From the IMG/VR virus record IMGVR_UViG_3300009168_000076, positions 1 through 38,136 of that record: 38,136 nucleotides of DNA. The stretch is one strand, 5' to 3'. The notes beneath the pieces were generated by a model. It made no database searches. It saw only the letters and a program-made list of their open reading frames with translations, and was not told the DNA's origin. Shown here piece after piece: positions 31,349 to 38,136 of this stretch. Source of the stretch: a virus. Position numbers and translations under genes: made by a program. Each line of letters opens with the position of its first letter. Position 1 is the first letter of the stretch.

Positions 31349-32008
31349 TCAGGCGAGCCCGATCTGCCGCTGCCGCCGCCGCTTGTTGAGCCCGAACAGC
31401 ATGAAGCAAGCTGCGATCAGCCCAGGCAGGCCAGCGCCAGCTATGGGGCCCGGCACTGCCGCGAACGGCGCGACATCGATGCGGAAGTGTTCGAAGTCAG
31501 AGATGGTGCCGCCGATGTTCACCAAGTCCATGTCCCAGATACGCTCGCCGTTGATGGCCTGGAAATCAAACCCGTTCTGCCCGCTCCCGAGCGTGTAGCC
31601 GCCAAAGTTGAAGGTCTGGAAGGTGCCGTCCGCTTCCAAGGCCGTCACATGGAAGAACATGGTCCCGGTGCCTTTGATGCTGAAGATATCTCTTGTGACA
31701 CCAAGTTGGATCAGGTTGTTGCTGTCGAAGACCGTGATGTCCAAGTCCGATGTGTTCACGATCTTGATGTCGTTGCCGTTGGCGGCGCCGGAAAAAGCGC
31801 CGTTGCCGGACAAGTCCCGGAAGCGGACAAACTCGTTGTTCTGGCCGTTGAGGCGGCCAAGGATCAGGCTAGAGTTGGCAATGCTGCTGAAGATGACGTT
31901 GTTGCCGGTGCCACCTTGGCCGGTCGTGTCGATGATGATGTCGGCTTTCGCAGGTGCCGCCATAGCGAGTAAGACGGCTGTGGTCGCGAGCGCGAGTAGT
32001 TTCCTCAT
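31349..32008 (-). CDS. second exported protein with VPGPIAGAGLPG tail
   Basis: This 219-residue protein has a signal peptide (MRKLLALATTAVLLAMAAPA), a beta-rich passenger (NSSLILGRLNGQNNEFVRFR, NTSDLDITVFDSNNLI, FQTFNFGGYTLGSGQNG) and the same C-terminal architecture, AVPGPIAGAGLPGLI, a hydrophobic helix and NKRRRQRQ. The passenger differs from that of its neighbour. AAGGA lies ten bases upstream of the ATG at 32008. Longer starts add unlikely sequence. Role unknown; the pair may modify the lysogen surface. Confidence 0.78.
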   Translation of the reverse strand: MRKLLALATTAVLLAMAAPAKADIIIDTTGQGGTGNNVIFSSIANSSLILGRLNGQNNEFVRFRDLSGNGAFSGAANGNDIKIVNTSDLDITVFDSNNLIQLGVTRDIFSIKGTGTMFFHVTALEADGTFQTFNFGGYTLGSGQNGFDFQAINGERIWDMDLVNIGGTISDFEHFRIDVAPFAAVPGPIAGAGLPGLIAACFMLFGLNKRRRQRQIGLA

Positions 32009-32034
32009 GGGGTGATAGTCCTTCTGGGTTGAGA

Positions 32035-32394
32035 TCATTTCCGGCATCTCCATCGCCGGCCGTAGTCCACGCGACGGAGGCCGTGTCGCGTACAGATGTC
32101 GTCCGGCCGGTAAGCCAGCCTGGTCTTCTTCTTGACTGACTGAGGTGGAGGAGGCCCGAAGGCGGGGATGGACCGGGCCTCCTCCGTCACGACCGGACGC
32201 TCGACCAGGACCGGCGTGAATGGTGTGGCGGTGACGACCAGCGCCGGCGCGCGGAAGCTGTCGGTCTTGACCGCGCGCAGTACGGTCGCCTGCTCGATCG
32301 GCGCCGGCGGCTTCTGCGGCTTGCCGTAGCTCCCGATCGCGAACACCACGAGCGGGACCATGGCGAGCACAATGACTGTCGCGTGAAGCCGCAT
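32035..32394 (-). CDS. membrane-anchored small protein with CxRHG-type C-terminus
   Basis: The 119 residues have an N-terminal signal or anchor helix (MRLHATVIVLAMVPLVVFAI), a Pro/Val-rich periplasmic stretch, and a C-terminal DICTRHGLRRVDYGRRWRCRK-like motif (Cys pair about 17 residues apart, Arg-rich) that resembles tails of small exported proteins in Rhizobiales. GAGG precedes the ATG. The upstream gene ends two bases before its start, so the two are coupled. Confidence 0.7.
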   Translation of the reverse strand: MRLHATVIVLAMVPLVVFAIGSYGKPQKPPAPIEQATVLRAVKTDSFRAPALVVTATPFTPVLVERPVVTEEARSIPAFGPPPPQSVKKKTRLAYRPDDICTRHGLRRVDYGRRWRCRK

Positions 32395-32396
32395 GG

Positions 32397-32564
32397 TCAA
32401 ACCTCGTCCCGCGCGCGCAGCTTGAGCATCTCGGCTTTCTCCCACTCGGCCAGGTCGCGCAGTGCTGCGTGGTTGTCCTCCGCGCTCATGTCGCCGTTGA
32501 GCACCAGTCGGGCGAGGTGCTGGATCATGCGGTCGACGCGCTGCTGGATCTCGCGCTTGGTCAT
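32397..32564 (-). CDS. 55-residue helical protein
   Basis: MTKREIQQRVDRMIQHLARL continues as an almost fully helical acidic-basic protein (SAEDNHAALRDLAEWEKAEMLKLRARDEV). The ATG at 32564 overlaps the preceding stop (ATGA). Upstream in-frame sequence (poly-His) is rejected. Possibly a small regulatory or structural accessory protein; family unknown. Confidence 0.62.
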   Translation of the reverse strand: MTKREIQQRVDRMIQHLARLVLNGDMSAEDNHAALRDLAEWEKAEMLKLRARDEV

Positions 32565-32743
32565 TTCGGGCAGTATCCGTAGGATGTGCAGTACCGCCTC
32601 GGTGCCGGTGCTGTGGTGGTGGTGCAAACCGTCTGGATGCCCCCATCAACCCTGGATGTCGTGCAGCGCGTCGTCATCGTCTGCGCGGACGCCAGCGTGG
32701 TGCTGGCGACGGTCATGGTGGCGGCAATAATTATGATGCTTCG
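32561..32743 (-). CDS. 60-residue exported Cys/Thr-rich peptide
   Basis: From the GTG at 32743 it reads MRSIIIIAATMTVASTTLAS with cleavage after ASA, then a mature part of about 37 residues with four cysteines (TRCTTS, TVCTTT, RYCTSYGYCPK). GGAG seven bases upstream supports this start over an earlier GTG at 32773 that overlaps the RecT stop. It is likely periplasmic. It belongs to the cluster of exported early proteins. Confidence 0.64.
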   Translation of the reverse strand, partial: RSIIIIAATMTVASTTLASAQTMTTRCTTSRVDGGIQTVCTTTTAPAPRRYCTSYGYCPK

Positions 32744-32769
32744 CACAGGTGGTCTCCGTGGTGTTCGAT

Positions 32770-33786
32770 TCACGTCATCAGCCCGCGCAGCGCCGCGATC
32801 TTCGCCTTCAATGCGGCATCAAGCCTGTCACGATCGTCTGGATCGACGTTCAAGCGATTGCGCAAGACTTTCTCGGCTTTCCATCTTTTCTCCCCAGCGT
32901 CGGCGTCGAGCAGGTTTTCGATCCATGCGTGGGTGTCTTGCAGATAGGCAGCAGCAGAGGCCGCGCCGGCTCCCGGTTGTTCTGATTTCCTTTGGGAGGG
33001 ATCAGGATCGGAAGCCGGCTGGCCCGTCGCAGGTGGGGCATCCATTGCTGAAGGCGCCTGCGTCGAAGCTGTGCCCGCACGCGGAGCTTCGTCGGTGATT
33101 TCGCCGGTCTCGGGGTCGTGCGTCTCGGCCTTGGCGGGGATTTGGGCGAGAGCGTCGAGCTTGTCGGCCAGGTTTTTCGCCGGCGTCACGTCCCGCATCT
33201 TCGGCATCGTCTCAAGTTCTTCGACGGCCGGCATGCCGAGCATGACCTCGGGGGCGTAAAGGCGGATCAGCATCGCGGCCGAGCGCCAGCGCAGCATATG
33301 GGCCGGCATGCTTTTGTATTTGGCGTTTTTGGTCCATCCCTCGGCGGCCGCCATACGCATGTCCGCAGACGCGCGGATTTCTTCTCCAGTGGCTGCGAGC
33401 ACTGCCTTTGCAGTCACAGTGAGCGCGTCGCCCTCACCCGCCTCTTCCCATGTGATTGGGCCTTTTAATATCCCAGCGCGGTTGACGCGCGAGATCATGT
33501 AGCTCGTGTACCAACCGGGGCGGCCATTCACGATGTAGATTTGCTGCATGACCGTCAGAGGCTCTTCGTTGAGCCTGCGTGCGATCTGGAGCGCAATAAG
33601 ACAGTCGGCCGTGTTGCCCTGCATGTGTTGCGGGACGAGCTTTGACGAGGCAAAGACCTTGGCAACTCGCTGCGCGTGTTCGAAGGCCGCTGGGTCGGAG
33701 AACAGATCGGTTGATGGCACGAGATGGCGCGTCGGCAACGCTGCGACGTTGCTAGCCTGCTGGACTGCGACTTCGGTGGTGGTCAT
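32770..33786 (-). CDS. recT: RecT-type single-strand annealing protein
   Basis: This 338-residue protein resembles phage RecT-family annealases. The core shows FEHAQRVAKVFASSKLVP, NTADCLIALQIARRLNEEPLTVMQQIYIVNGRPGWYTSYMISRVNRAG (location about 57-105) and a basic KNAKYKSMPAHMLRWRSAAMLIR segment, features of this group. The C-terminal third is Ala/Pro-rich and ends in helices. It anneals single strands left by the partner nuclease encoded upstream (YqaJ-type). The start overlaps the coiled-coil gene stop (ATGA) and AAGGAAG precedes it. Confidence 0.82.
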   Translation of the reverse strand: MTTTEVAVQQASNVAALPTRHLVPSTDLFSDPAAFEHAQRVAKVFASSKLVPQHMQGNTADCLIALQIARRLNEEPLTVMQQIYIVNGRPGWYTSYMISRVNRAGILKGPITWEEAGEGDALTVTAKAVLAATGEEIRASADMRMAAAEGWTKNAKYKSMPAHMLRWRSAAMLIRLYAPEVMLGMPAVEELETMPKMRDVTPAKNLADKLDALAQIPAKAETHDPETGEITDEAPRAGTASTQAPSAMDAPPATGQPASDPDPSQRKSEQPGAGAASAAAYLQDTHAWIENLLDADAGEKRWKAEKVLRNRLNVDPDDRDRLDAALKAKIAALRGLMT

Positions 33787-34682
33787 CGAAAACTTCCTTT
33801 CGTGGTGAGCACGAACGTCACGCCGTCGATCTTGGCGCCGCCGGCTTTGAGCTCGTCCTTGTTCGCGCGCGCGTAGGCGCGTAGCGCCAACATGATCTCG
33901 TCTTCTCGAATGAAGGCCCGGATCGCGAGCAAATCGACCTTCGCGAAGTCGCCGACTTTCGGCTCGTAAGTTTCCAGCAAACTGCTCGTTCCGCCGGCGG
34001 TGTGCGTACGTGCAAGGTCGGCCGTCTTTGCCGTTGCCGCCTTTTCTGTCGCCGCGGTCTGGGCCGTCGCTTCGCTGGCGGCTTTCTGCTCGGCCTGCGC
34101 GCGCGCCGTCGCTGCGGCGACCTCAGCATCAGCTGCGGCCTTCGCCTGTGCCGCTTTCTCCAACGCCCCCGCATCGGCCATTGCTGCGGCCTTGGCGCGG
34201 TCCGCCTCCGCCTTCTCAGCGGCTTCGCGCGCGCGCCGTGCTGCGGCCTCCGCGGCTTCGGCTGCAGCGCGCTGGCGAGCTTCTTCCTCGCGGGCTTTGC
34301 GGGCTTCTTCCTCGCGCGCGATGCGCTCGGCGTCGGCCTTCTTCTTGAGGTATCGGCCGCCGCGGCTCTCGAGATCCGTCTTGAGCGTGAGCAGGCGGTT
34401 TTCAAACGCCTTGAAGAAGGTTTGCACCGTGGTGCCGGCGTCGAGGTAGGGCCGCTTCTCTTGGTCGCGGACCTCGTCGCAATGCTTGGCGCCGGCGCGC
34501 AGATTGGGCACCAGCGCATTGACGATGGCGAGGTCCTCATCGTCTTCAACGACGGGGGCGACGTCCTTCGCTGTAGCCTCAAGTTCAGCCACGAACTTCT
34601 CGATATGCGCGAAGTCCTTCGCGAGCTGGTCGGCGGTGATGAGCGCGGGCCGGTTGTCACCAATGGCAAGTCGGTCAGACAT
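33783..34682 (-). CDS. Ala-rich coiled-coil protein of the recombination module
   Basis: This 299-residue protein has an ordered N-terminal part (MSDRLAIGDNRPALITADQL, LVPNLRAGAKHCDEVRDQEKRPYLDAG), a central coiled coil made of Glu/Arg/Ala/Lys repeats (about 120-215) and a C-terminal domain (VGDFAKVDLLAIRAFIREDE). Proteins of this pattern accompany RecT in phages of Alphaproteobacteria and may help assemble the annealase or single-strand complex. The first codons overlap the end of the homing endonuclease gene. Confidence 0.7.
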   Translation of the reverse strand: MSDRLAIGDNRPALITADQLAKDFAHIEKFVAELEATAKDVAPVVEDDEDLAIVNALVPNLRAGAKHCDEVRDQEKRPYLDAGTTVQTFFKAFENRLLTLKTDLESRGGRYLKKKADAERIAREEEARKAREEEARQRAAAEAAEAAARRAREAAEKAEADRAKAAAMADAGALEKAAQAKAAADAEVAAATARAQAEQKAASEATAQTAATEKAATAKTADLARTHTAGGTSSLLETYEPKVGDFAKVDLLAIRAFIREDEIMLALRAYARANKDELKAGGAKIDGVTFVLTTKGSFR

Positions 34683-35523
34683 TAACGTGCCCCCAGGTTG
34701 TCCCATTCTTGATGTGTGAGATTGTTCGCCTGGAAACACCAAAGTCACAGCCAATCGGCGTACTCCTTTCTCCGCTTGCAATGCGTTTCTTGATTTCGCA
34801 AACCGCTTCTTCATTCAATTTTGCCATGCTGTTACCCTCACCACACGAGAGCCCTTTGGCCTGATAAGCCGCACGACCAGCGGCCGCGCGAGTTTTAAAT
34901 TCTGGGTCGGCGCTGCGCTTGCGCATGCGTTCGGTATTCGCTTTGGTGAATTCCGGGTCAGCGTGAAGCTTAACTAAAGCTTCAGCACGCGCCTTGATGA
35001 ATTCCGGATCGGCATTTTGCTTCCGCGTACGGTCGGAATTAGCCTTCCTAAATTCCGGGTCGGCAGAGCGCTTTCGCATGCGTTCGGAATTGGCCTTCCT
35101 AACCTCCGGCTTTCGCAAACCTTCAACTCTTGCTTTGGAAAACTCAGACTCAGGATCGGTGAGTTGTTTTCGAAAGCGTTCGACGCGCGTCGCAGTAATC
35201 AAACATCCAGACGCGCCATCGCCACCGTCAGTAAGATTGCAAAGAGTGCCCAAGCCAAGATCGCGTCGTCCATATTGGGCGATCAATTCGATTTCGCGCT
35301 GAAAGGCTTCGGTCTCGACATCGAAATGGCCGACGATCTCAATCTGCGGTTCCAAGCCAGATTTGTGAAGTTTGCCAAAGACGCGACGGAGCAATGGATT
35401 CCTATGGTCGAGGGCTTTGCGCCAATGCACGTGTACTCGTCTACCTTTGCCTTTGCCGACGTAGATCGGCTGCAAGTTTTTACCCGGGCGCGGGTCGCGC
35501 ATCACGTAGGTGTAGAAGGTCAT
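34675..35523 (-). CDS. GIY-YIG homing endonuclease with NUMOD-like repeats
   Basis: The product is 282 residues. The N-terminal nuclease has YTYVM (4-8), PIYVGKGKGRRVHVHW (19-34) and EAFQREIELIAQYGRR (72-87), with Arg28/29 and Glu in the expected places, then LCNLTDGGDG. Residues about 120-212 are tandem ADPEF-x-KA-type repeats of about 17 residues, like NUMOD3 DNA-binding modules, and the C-terminus is a helix-turn-helix (STPIGCDFGVSRRTISHIKN). It overlaps the exonuclease stop by one base and the next gene by eight. Codon use is more AT-rich than its neighbours, consistent with a mobile gene. Confidence 0.87.
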   Translation of the reverse strand: MTFYTYVMRDPRPGKNLQPIYVGKGKGRRVHVHWRKALDHRNPLLRRVFGKLHKSGLEPQIEIVGHFDVETEAFQREIELIAQYGRRDLGLGTLCNLTDGGDGASGCLITATRVERFRKQLTDPESEFSKARVEGLRKPEVRKANSERMRKRSADPEFRKANSDRTRKQNADPEFIKARAEALVKLHADPEFTKANTERMRKRSADPEFKTRAAAGRAAYQAKGLSCGEGNSMAKLNEEAVCEIKKRIASGERSTPIGCDFGVSRRTISHIKNGTTWGHVNV

Positions 35524-36443
35524 CAGTTTGCTGCCAAAATTTTGATTGCGCGGTAAGTGGTGGCTTTGACATAAAATTCTGCGCGATTAACGGTGATGTT
35601 CGAGATGCGCCGACCATCGGCGAGGCGCGCGAAGCGGGCAGGGCCCATCTTCTCGTTGATGCCGGTTTTGGCGACCTTCTCGCGCGTCTCGGCATCCTTC
35701 TTGTCGGCGCGCGCGCGCTCGAGGTCGGCCACGAGCTGCGGCGCCATGTTGTCCGCGCTCAAATCGATTTCGCTGCCGTCGTCTTTCGGGAAAAGCTTGG
35801 CGATCAGCGCGCCATCCTTCCCATAGTCGGGGTCGGGCGGCGTTCCCGCCTCGATGCGGCGCCAAAACTCGGCGACCTCGTATTTCAGCCGATCGATGAT
35901 GCCTTCGTGCAGCGGGATGGGGATGAGTTCGATCTCAACACCGAAGCTGACGCGCATCGGCGCGACGGCCGCCCATTCGGCGCCGGTCAGGTACGCCTCG
36001 ATGAGGGCTTGCACCACGATCCACAGTGGCGGATCGACGACGCCGTTCTCTCCGCGCCAGTCGCGGCGGAAGATTGAGGGCTCGACATTTTTTATTTGGA
36101 TTACGCCGAGCCGTCCTTTGGCGTCCCTCGCCAGCACGTCTGGCGTAGCGCCAATGCGCGCCTCAGGATCGAGATAATACGTCCCTACCGGGTATTCTTC
36201 TAGCGTAATGGCGGGGTAATCTTCTCGGATCAACTGAACCGCGACAGGCTCCAAAAGCCTTCCGCGCTTCATCGGCGCCGTCTCTTCGACGTCGTCGGCG
36301 ACCAATCCGGCCTTGACCATGTGCAAGCTATAGGGGGTCCAGTGGGGATGGACGCCGAGCAGGCCGCCACCAACGGACCCGGTGATGGCGAACGCCCGGA
36401 GCGGGTGAACCCGTCCGTCCGTCATGGGGTGACGTTCGATCAT
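35523..36443 (-). CDS. YqaJ-type viral recombinase exonuclease
   Basis: This 306-residue 5'-3' exonuclease is of the lambda Exo/YqaJ group, which resects double-strand ends for RecT-mediated annealing. The catalytic PD-(D/E)xK core is visible: MKRGRLLEPVAVQLI (Glu), GATPDVLARDAKGRLGVIQIKN (Asp and Gln-x-Lys). Next come WIVVQALIEAYLTGAEWAAV and a C-terminal helix region. It pairs functionally with the RecT gene further along the operon. The ATG at 36443 overlaps the upstream stop (ATGA). The longer frame to 36521 lacks support. Confidence 0.86.
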   Translation of the reverse strand: MIERHPMTDGRVHPLRAFAITGSVGGGLLGVHPHWTPYSLHMVKAGLVADDVEETAPMKRGRLLEPVAVQLIREDYPAITLEEYPVGTYYLDPEARIGATPDVLARDAKGRLGVIQIKNVEPSIFRRDWRGENGVVDPPLWIVVQALIEAYLTGAEWAAVAPMRVSFGVEIELIPIPLHEGIIDRLKYEVAEFWRRIEAGTPPDPDYGKDGALIAKLFPKDDGSEIDLSADNMAPQLVADLERARADKKDAETREKVAKTGINEKMGPARFARLADGRRISNITVNRAEFYVKATTYRAIKILAAN

Positions 36444-36619
36444 GACGGGTGCCCTTCCTGTCCAACCACCTCCGGATCTTTGTAAATCAGTTTGAAACAT
36501 TGACGCATGAGATCGAGCCATAGGTTCCGCTCGGTCTCCGGCCAGACGCTGCCCACTTCCGGTAGACGGGCAATGAGCGCTCCAATGATCGGATCGACTG
36601 CGTATCCGGGCGTCATCAT
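36440..36619 (-). CDS. 59-residue conserved-type phage protein
   Basis: MMTPGYAVDPIIGALIARLP and EVGSVWPETERNLWLDLMRQ, then CFKLIYKDPEV, form a short helical protein with a GSVWP motif that I know from phages of Alphaproteobacteria, where it is usually a hypothetical early protein. Both ends overlap neighbours (ATGA at the stop; the start lies in the preceding gene's last codons). Short length hides it from many predictions. Confidence 0.7.
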   Translation of the reverse strand: MMTPGYAVDPIIGALIARLPEVGSVWPETERNLWLDLMRQCFKLIYKDPEVVGQEGHPS

Positions 36620-36927
36620 TTCAATCGCTCTTCACGGTGTAGGTGCCGGTCAGGTTCGGCGATGCGGCTCCGCTTGACGCCGAGCGATCCATCGCCCGAC
36701 CATTCGAGCCAAGTCCTTTCGGCGGGCAGAAATGCACCGGCGATTGATGGCTGGAAGCTGCGAAGCATCTGGCTGCGCAGGCACCAACTCAGTTGTTTGA
36801 TGGCCGTTACTTCAAAGCAGTGGAATTCTTCGCGGAATTGCGCGAGCAGTTCCGGCTCAAGATGCACCTGCCTCTGTTTCACCAGCAGCATCATGTCCTT
36901 CACGATGCGATAAGCGAGCGGGGTCAT
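36616..36927 (-). CDS. conserved-type early protein
   Basis: The 103 residues begin MTPLAYRIVKDMMLLVKQRQ. They include FREEFHCFEVTAIKQLSW and a FLPAERTWLEW motif, a pattern recurring in early regions of alphaproteobacterial phages. The start at 36927 overlaps the upstream stop (ATGA), and a GTG three codons earlier is the alternative. No enzymatic motif is seen; possibly a nucleic-acid or protein-binding early factor. Confidence 0.68.
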   Translation of the reverse strand: MTPLAYRIVKDMMLLVKQRQVHLEPELLAQFREEFHCFEVTAIKQLSWCLRSQMLRSFQPSIAGAFLPAERTWLEWSGDGSLGVKRSRIAEPDRHLHREERLK

Positions 36928-37331
36928 GCGATCCACTCCCGCTCGGCTTCGGTCGCGTTGGCAGCCGCGCGTATTGGCGCGTAGAGATAGTCGGCGGCGA
37001 CATCGACAAACGCCGACACGAACTGCTGGCAGTCGACCTTCTCGCCGGCGACGAGGTGCTGGTTGAGATCCTCGACCACCGCTTTGAGATACTTGAGGTA
37101 ATTTCCGGTCACCGCGCGGACGTGCATCTCGCGCAGCCCGATGTCGGTTTCGTCGGCGCCGCGGGCGGTGCGAATGACAGTGGGCTTCGCCGCCGCGAGC
37201 TTGGCGATCAGTTCGGCGTGCGCCTGATGCGGCGGCGACAGGGCGGGGCGCGCGGGGCGCTCCGTCTGCGGCTCAGGGCCGAGCAGCTCGTCGGCGGGGT
37301 TGGTCGCCCTCCAGGCGTCGTAGGATCTCAT
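36924..37331 (-). CDS. early protein of unknown function
   Basis: The 135 residues start MRSYDAWRATNPADELLGPE. A Pro/Ala-rich N-terminal part leads to helices: HAELIAKLAAAKPTV and NYLKYLKAVVEDLNQHLVAG, then VSAFVDVAADYLYAPIRAAA. It starts four bases after the previous stop. A predicted all-helical C-terminal domain is all that can be said. Confidence 0.64.
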   Translation of the reverse strand: MRSYDAWRATNPADELLGPEPQTERPARPALSPPHQAHAELIAKLAAAKPTVIRTARGADETDIGLREMHVRAVTGNYLKYLKAVVEDLNQHLVAGEKVDCQQFVSAFVDVAADYLYAPIRAAANATEAEREWIA

Positions 37332-37335
37332 GGCC

Positions 37336-37560
37336 CTACGCCCCCACCGCGACGGTCTCGCCCGCCTCGTCCGGCACGCGGACCGCGACGGCGGCGATTT
37401 CGGGCGCCGCCATGGTCACCATCAATTTGACGGTCCTGAATGCTTGGCCGCCCATGCTTTCTTGGCACTGGGACAGCGCGATATCGGCGTCGATATCGGC
37501 GACGTAATCGCCGTCCTCGTTGAGGCAGACGAAGACTTCGAGGTCGTGGAGTTTCGGCAT
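37336..37560 (-). CDS. first early gene after the operator region, unknown
   Basis: The 74 residues begin MPKLHDLEVFVCLNEDGDYV and are mostly beta strands with a VKLMVTMAAPEIAAVAVRVP C-terminus. GGGAG lies before the ATG. It is the first gene downstream of the palindromic promoter region and so probably an immediate-early gene. I know similar small proteins from alphaproteobacterial phages, without function. Confidence 0.66.
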   Translation of the reverse strand: MPKLHDLEVFVCLNEDGDYVADIDADIALSQCQESMGGQAFRTVKLMVTMAAPEIAAVAVRVPDEAGETVAVGA

Positions 37561-37588
37561 GGGCGGCTCCCGGTGAACGTGGGGAGCA

Positions 37589-37631
37589 GTGCTACACTAC
37601 GTAGCAGAGGCCGTCAACTACGTTTTGTAGC
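37589..37631 (-). promoter_or_regulatory. early promoter with paired palindromic operators
   Basis: Two copies of the palindrome RCTAC-N5-GTAGC lie at 37591-37605 and 37617-37631, with centres 26 bases apart. On the - strand TTGACG (37617-37612) followed by 17 bases and a weak TAGCAC (37594-37589) would make a promoter whose core is straddled by the two sites. It faces the early genes to its left. A dimeric repressor binding both sites could control the leftward operon or the adjacent toxin-antitoxin pair. Confidence 0.5.
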
Positions 37632-37634
37632 AAT

Positions 37635-37829
37635 TCAAAATTGTTTGGCTAATCCGGCTTGTTTCAGCACTGCGTTCGCCAAGTGGCGGGATGCAATCTT
37701 GCTGTCGACCGGGAAGCGCTTGTTGGAAACCGGGCTTTCCCAGATTTCATGGTCGCCCTTCCCCGATCTGACGACAAAACAACCGGCTTCACGCAGAAGT
37801 TTTTTTAACGCCGGGGTAAAATTATTCAT
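37635..37829 (-). CDS. hicA: HicA-type mRNA interferase toxin
   Basis: This 64-residue protein with the double-stranded-RNA-binding-like HicA fold contains ALKKLLREAGCFVVRSGKGD, then HEIWESP with the catalytic His in the G-x-H-x-x-W context, and FPVDSKIASRHLANAVLKQAG. It would cut mRNA when freed from its antitoxin. The start overlaps the antitoxin stop (ATGA), ensuring coupled synthesis. Its order, antitoxin first, is the reverse of classical hicAB. Confidence 0.82.
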   Translation of the reverse strand: MNNFTPALKKLLREAGCFVVRSGKGDHEIWESPVSNKRFPVDSKIASRHLANAVLKQAGLAKQF

Positions 37830-38056
37830 GCCACGCGCGTGTTCACGACGCTGAATTTGTGGGCCACGATGCTGAACGGAATTTCCGTGTCCGGGTACGC
37901 TTCTGCCAAAAGACTTCGCAGCACAATTGGGATTCGTTCCAGCAATTCGTTCAATGTAGGAGCACCAGTTGCTAACGCGTGGCGATCGTCAATATCCGCG
38001 GTGGCCCACCAGGATTCGGAGTCGGGATCAAATTCAGCCTTAATGACGATCAGCAT
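37826..38056 (-). CDS. DUF1902/HicB-like antitoxin
   Basis: The 76 residues, MLIVIKAEFDPDSESWWATA and DIDDRHALATGAPTLNELLE, then RIPIVLRSLLAEAYP, match the DUF1902 pattern, a HicB-like partial RNase H fold that neutralises HicA. No DNA-binding domain is attached, so autoregulation would need another factor. The ATG at 38056 has no good Shine-Dalgarno. The frame is open to a TTG at 38116, so the N-terminus is uncertain. It is the last gene in the window. Confidence 0.76.
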   Translation of the reverse strand: MLIVIKAEFDPDSESWWATADIDDRHALATGAPTLNELLERIPIVLRSLLAEAYPDTEIPFSIVAHKFSVVNTRVA

Positions 38057-38136
38057 TGGCACAGGCTTTGATCTCTTGAAGGCATCGGGTGGCACCAAGT
38101 TTTTTCCGGTCAACAAATAGGCATCCGAGACATTGA

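Noticed and set aside
33818-34669. Arg/Ser-rich frame and several + strand Ala-rich frames over the coiled-coil gene
   Set aside because: They are shadows of Ala/Glu/Lys repeats; the gene at 33783-34682 has proper start, overlap and composition.
34920-35160. Repeated DNA in the homing endonuclease, at first sight a CRISPR-like or satellite array
   Set aside because: Units of about 51 bases are in frame and encode degenerate ADPEF-type NUMOD repeats; there are no unique spacers.

Overview
The window looks like a nearly complete temperate siphovirus or prophage of a GC-rich alphaproteobacterium. Bradyrhizobium, Rhodopseudomonas or relatives are the most likely hosts. This rests on base and codon use, on the VPGPIAGAG(L/I)PG C-terminal signals of two exported proteins, on the RecT/YqaJ early module and on general gene style. 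The host call is inference. I see no rRNA, tRNA, CRISPR array or insertion sequence.

Late module, + strand, 73-25598. It begins with terminase small and large subunits, then an HK97-type prohead protease fused to the major capsid protein, a portal protein, a collagen-like virion protein and a head-tail connector. Between the connector and the next head-tail gene lies a cargo block: a small coiled-coil protein, a two-helix membrane protein, an AGGPS-motif protein, a GT9-like glycosyltransferase and an SAM methyltransferase. Next come a long collagen-like fibre with a self-cleaving S74 chaperone domain, tail terminator, tail tube, tail assembly chaperone with a probable -1 frameshift, a DUF6441-like tail protein, the tape measure, tail tip and fibre proteins, and an amidase endolysin flanked by two single-helix membrane proteins. 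Most genes overlap by ATGA, GTGA or TGATG, so the block is probably one translationally coupled unit. Two antisense cargo genes (2400-2567 and 14550-14849) interrupt it.

Early and lysogeny module, - strand, 38056-25635. Reading leftwards: a DUF1902/HicA toxin-antitoxin pair, a promoter-like region with paired palindromes, conserved small phage proteins, a YqaJ-type exonuclease, a GIY-YIG homing endonuclease, a coiled-coil protein, a RecT-type annealase, a run of proteins with signal peptides, small membrane and CxxC proteins, a MerR-type excisionase, a tyrosine integrase, and then several uncharacterised proteins. The two modules converge near 25.6 kb. No CI/Cro-type repressor and no replication initiator or helicase is visible; either the window stops short of them or their functions lie in unrecognised genes.

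The most unusual points are: (1) the same C-terminal peptide, LRGARSWGDYT, on two otherwise different coiled-coil proteins from opposite modules, with diverged synonymous codons; (2) four successive exported or membrane-anchored proteins in the early operon, two with a host-like sorting tail; (3) a sugar/methyl-modification cassette bracketed by two collagen-like virion proteins; (4) a homing endonuclease gene fitted between the exonuclease and coiled-coil genes with overlaps of 1 and 8 bases; (5) the protease-capsid fusion with an internal ribosome-binding site.
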